Shown in pieces: positions 14,642 through 14,793 of a DNA stretch of 14,793 nt. Source of the DNA: Rickettsia endosymbiont of Bryobia graminum (GTDB lineage Bacteria; Pseudomonadota; Alphaproteobacteria; Rickettsiales; Rickettsiaceae); assembly GCA_020881085.1 (NCBI GenBank), contig JAJIYR010000123.1, positions 1 through 14,793 on the forward strand, read 5' to 3'. Made by a program: the position numbers and the translations under genes. The notes under the pieces were generated by a model. That model saw only the letters and a list, made by a program, of their open reading frames with translations. It was not told the origin of the DNA and did not search any database. The first letter of the stretch is position 1, and each line of letters opens with the position of its first letter.

Positions 14642-14793
14642 GGAAGTCATTTAAAAGGCATTAATTTACTCTCTTGCTTGATTCGCTATGGAGATATAAG
14701 TTTTCCTGTAAGTTATGAAGTGATAACAAAAGATATAAGATTTTGTGATATAGAGAGCAAAAAAGAAAAGCGTAAGTCTAGCATTAATAAAAA
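14642..14793 (+). pseudogene. DDE transposase, middle fragment, opposite orientation (runs off the window)
   Basis: The frame opens right after a TAA at 14639-14641. It reads GSHLKGINLLSC, then YGDISFPVSYEVITKDI, then a KKEKRKSSINK segment to the window end. This resembles the stretch between the first and second catalytic Asp in the same IS4/IS701-like transposases (KGINLLS...YGD-PV-YE...K-KRKS--TK). It lacks the N-terminus with the first Asp. It is head-to-head with the C-terminal fragment, with only 1-4 bp between the two frames. Confidence 0.65.

Larger units (their letters stand above)
14238..14793. mobile_element. Rearranged IS4/IS701-like insertion sequence remains
   Basis: Two coding pieces of one transposase type face away from a junction at about 14640: the C-terminal part on the minus strand and the middle part on the plus strand. 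On the minus strand GTGCGTAACATGAG (14251-14238) overlaps the stop codon and resembles terminal repeats of IS4-group elements, so the left outer end is placed near 14238. The right part runs off the window. Family naming is tentative. Confidence 0.6.

Noticed and set aside
1..14793. CRISPR array or defence system
   Set aside because: No regularly spaced repeats were seen; the only tandem repeat is the short 13-bp one at 9631-9664, and no defence-type proteins are encoded.

Overview
The window comes from an AT-rich alphaproteobacterium of the order Rickettsiales, most likely family Rickettsiaceae. The strongest markers are a full-length orthologue of the rickettsial 17 kDa lipoprotein antigen, two VirB2-type pilins resembling those of the scattered rickettsial vir-homologue type IV secretion system, an aerobic cytochrome c oxidase subunit III, UbiG, and a stand-alone RelA/SpoT synthetase fragment of the kind scattered through rickettsial genomes. 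Insertion-sequence debris at both edges and sequence divergence from classical Rickettsia suggest a relative such as the Megaira/Orientia group. That placement is inference.

Layout. (1) 1-137: left end of an IS3-family element that continues out of the window. (2) 217-1512 (-): unrecognised 431-aa protein with a hydrophobic hairpin and a basic, Ser-rich tail, a possible secreted effector. (3) 1698-4392 (+): priA followed by a relA/spoT-like synthetase gene. (4) 4396-4471 (-): tRNA-Phe(GAA). (5) 4774-6123 (-): ffh. Across a 363-bp divergent spacer with several DnaA-box-like sites come rlmH and a signal-peptide-bearing LD-carboxypeptidase (+). (6) fieF-tadA (-), an apparent two-gene unit. (7) The 17 kDa lipoprotein gene (+), closed by a very long perfect hairpin, then a znuC-like ATPase gene (+). 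(8) Two tandem near-identical virB2 genes (-), each with its own matching promoter, then coxC (-). (9) ubiG (+). (10) From about 14235: remains of a DDE transposase whose C-terminal part lies on the minus strand and whose middle part lies on the plus strand, meeting at about 14640.

Most genes are housekeeping: replication restart, co-translational targeting, rRNA and tRNA modification, respiration and ubiquinone synthesis, and metal transport. The accessory content is the candidate effector, the duplicated pilins, the stand-alone alarmone synthetase and the IS remnants. I see no complete novel multi-gene system. The most interesting local signals are the paired virB2 units with conserved promoters and charge-changing differences in the mature pilin, the synthetase-only RelA/SpoT protein, the broken inverted transposase, the 28-bp-stem palindrome after the 17 kDa gene, and the DnaA-box-like cluster between ffh and rlmH.
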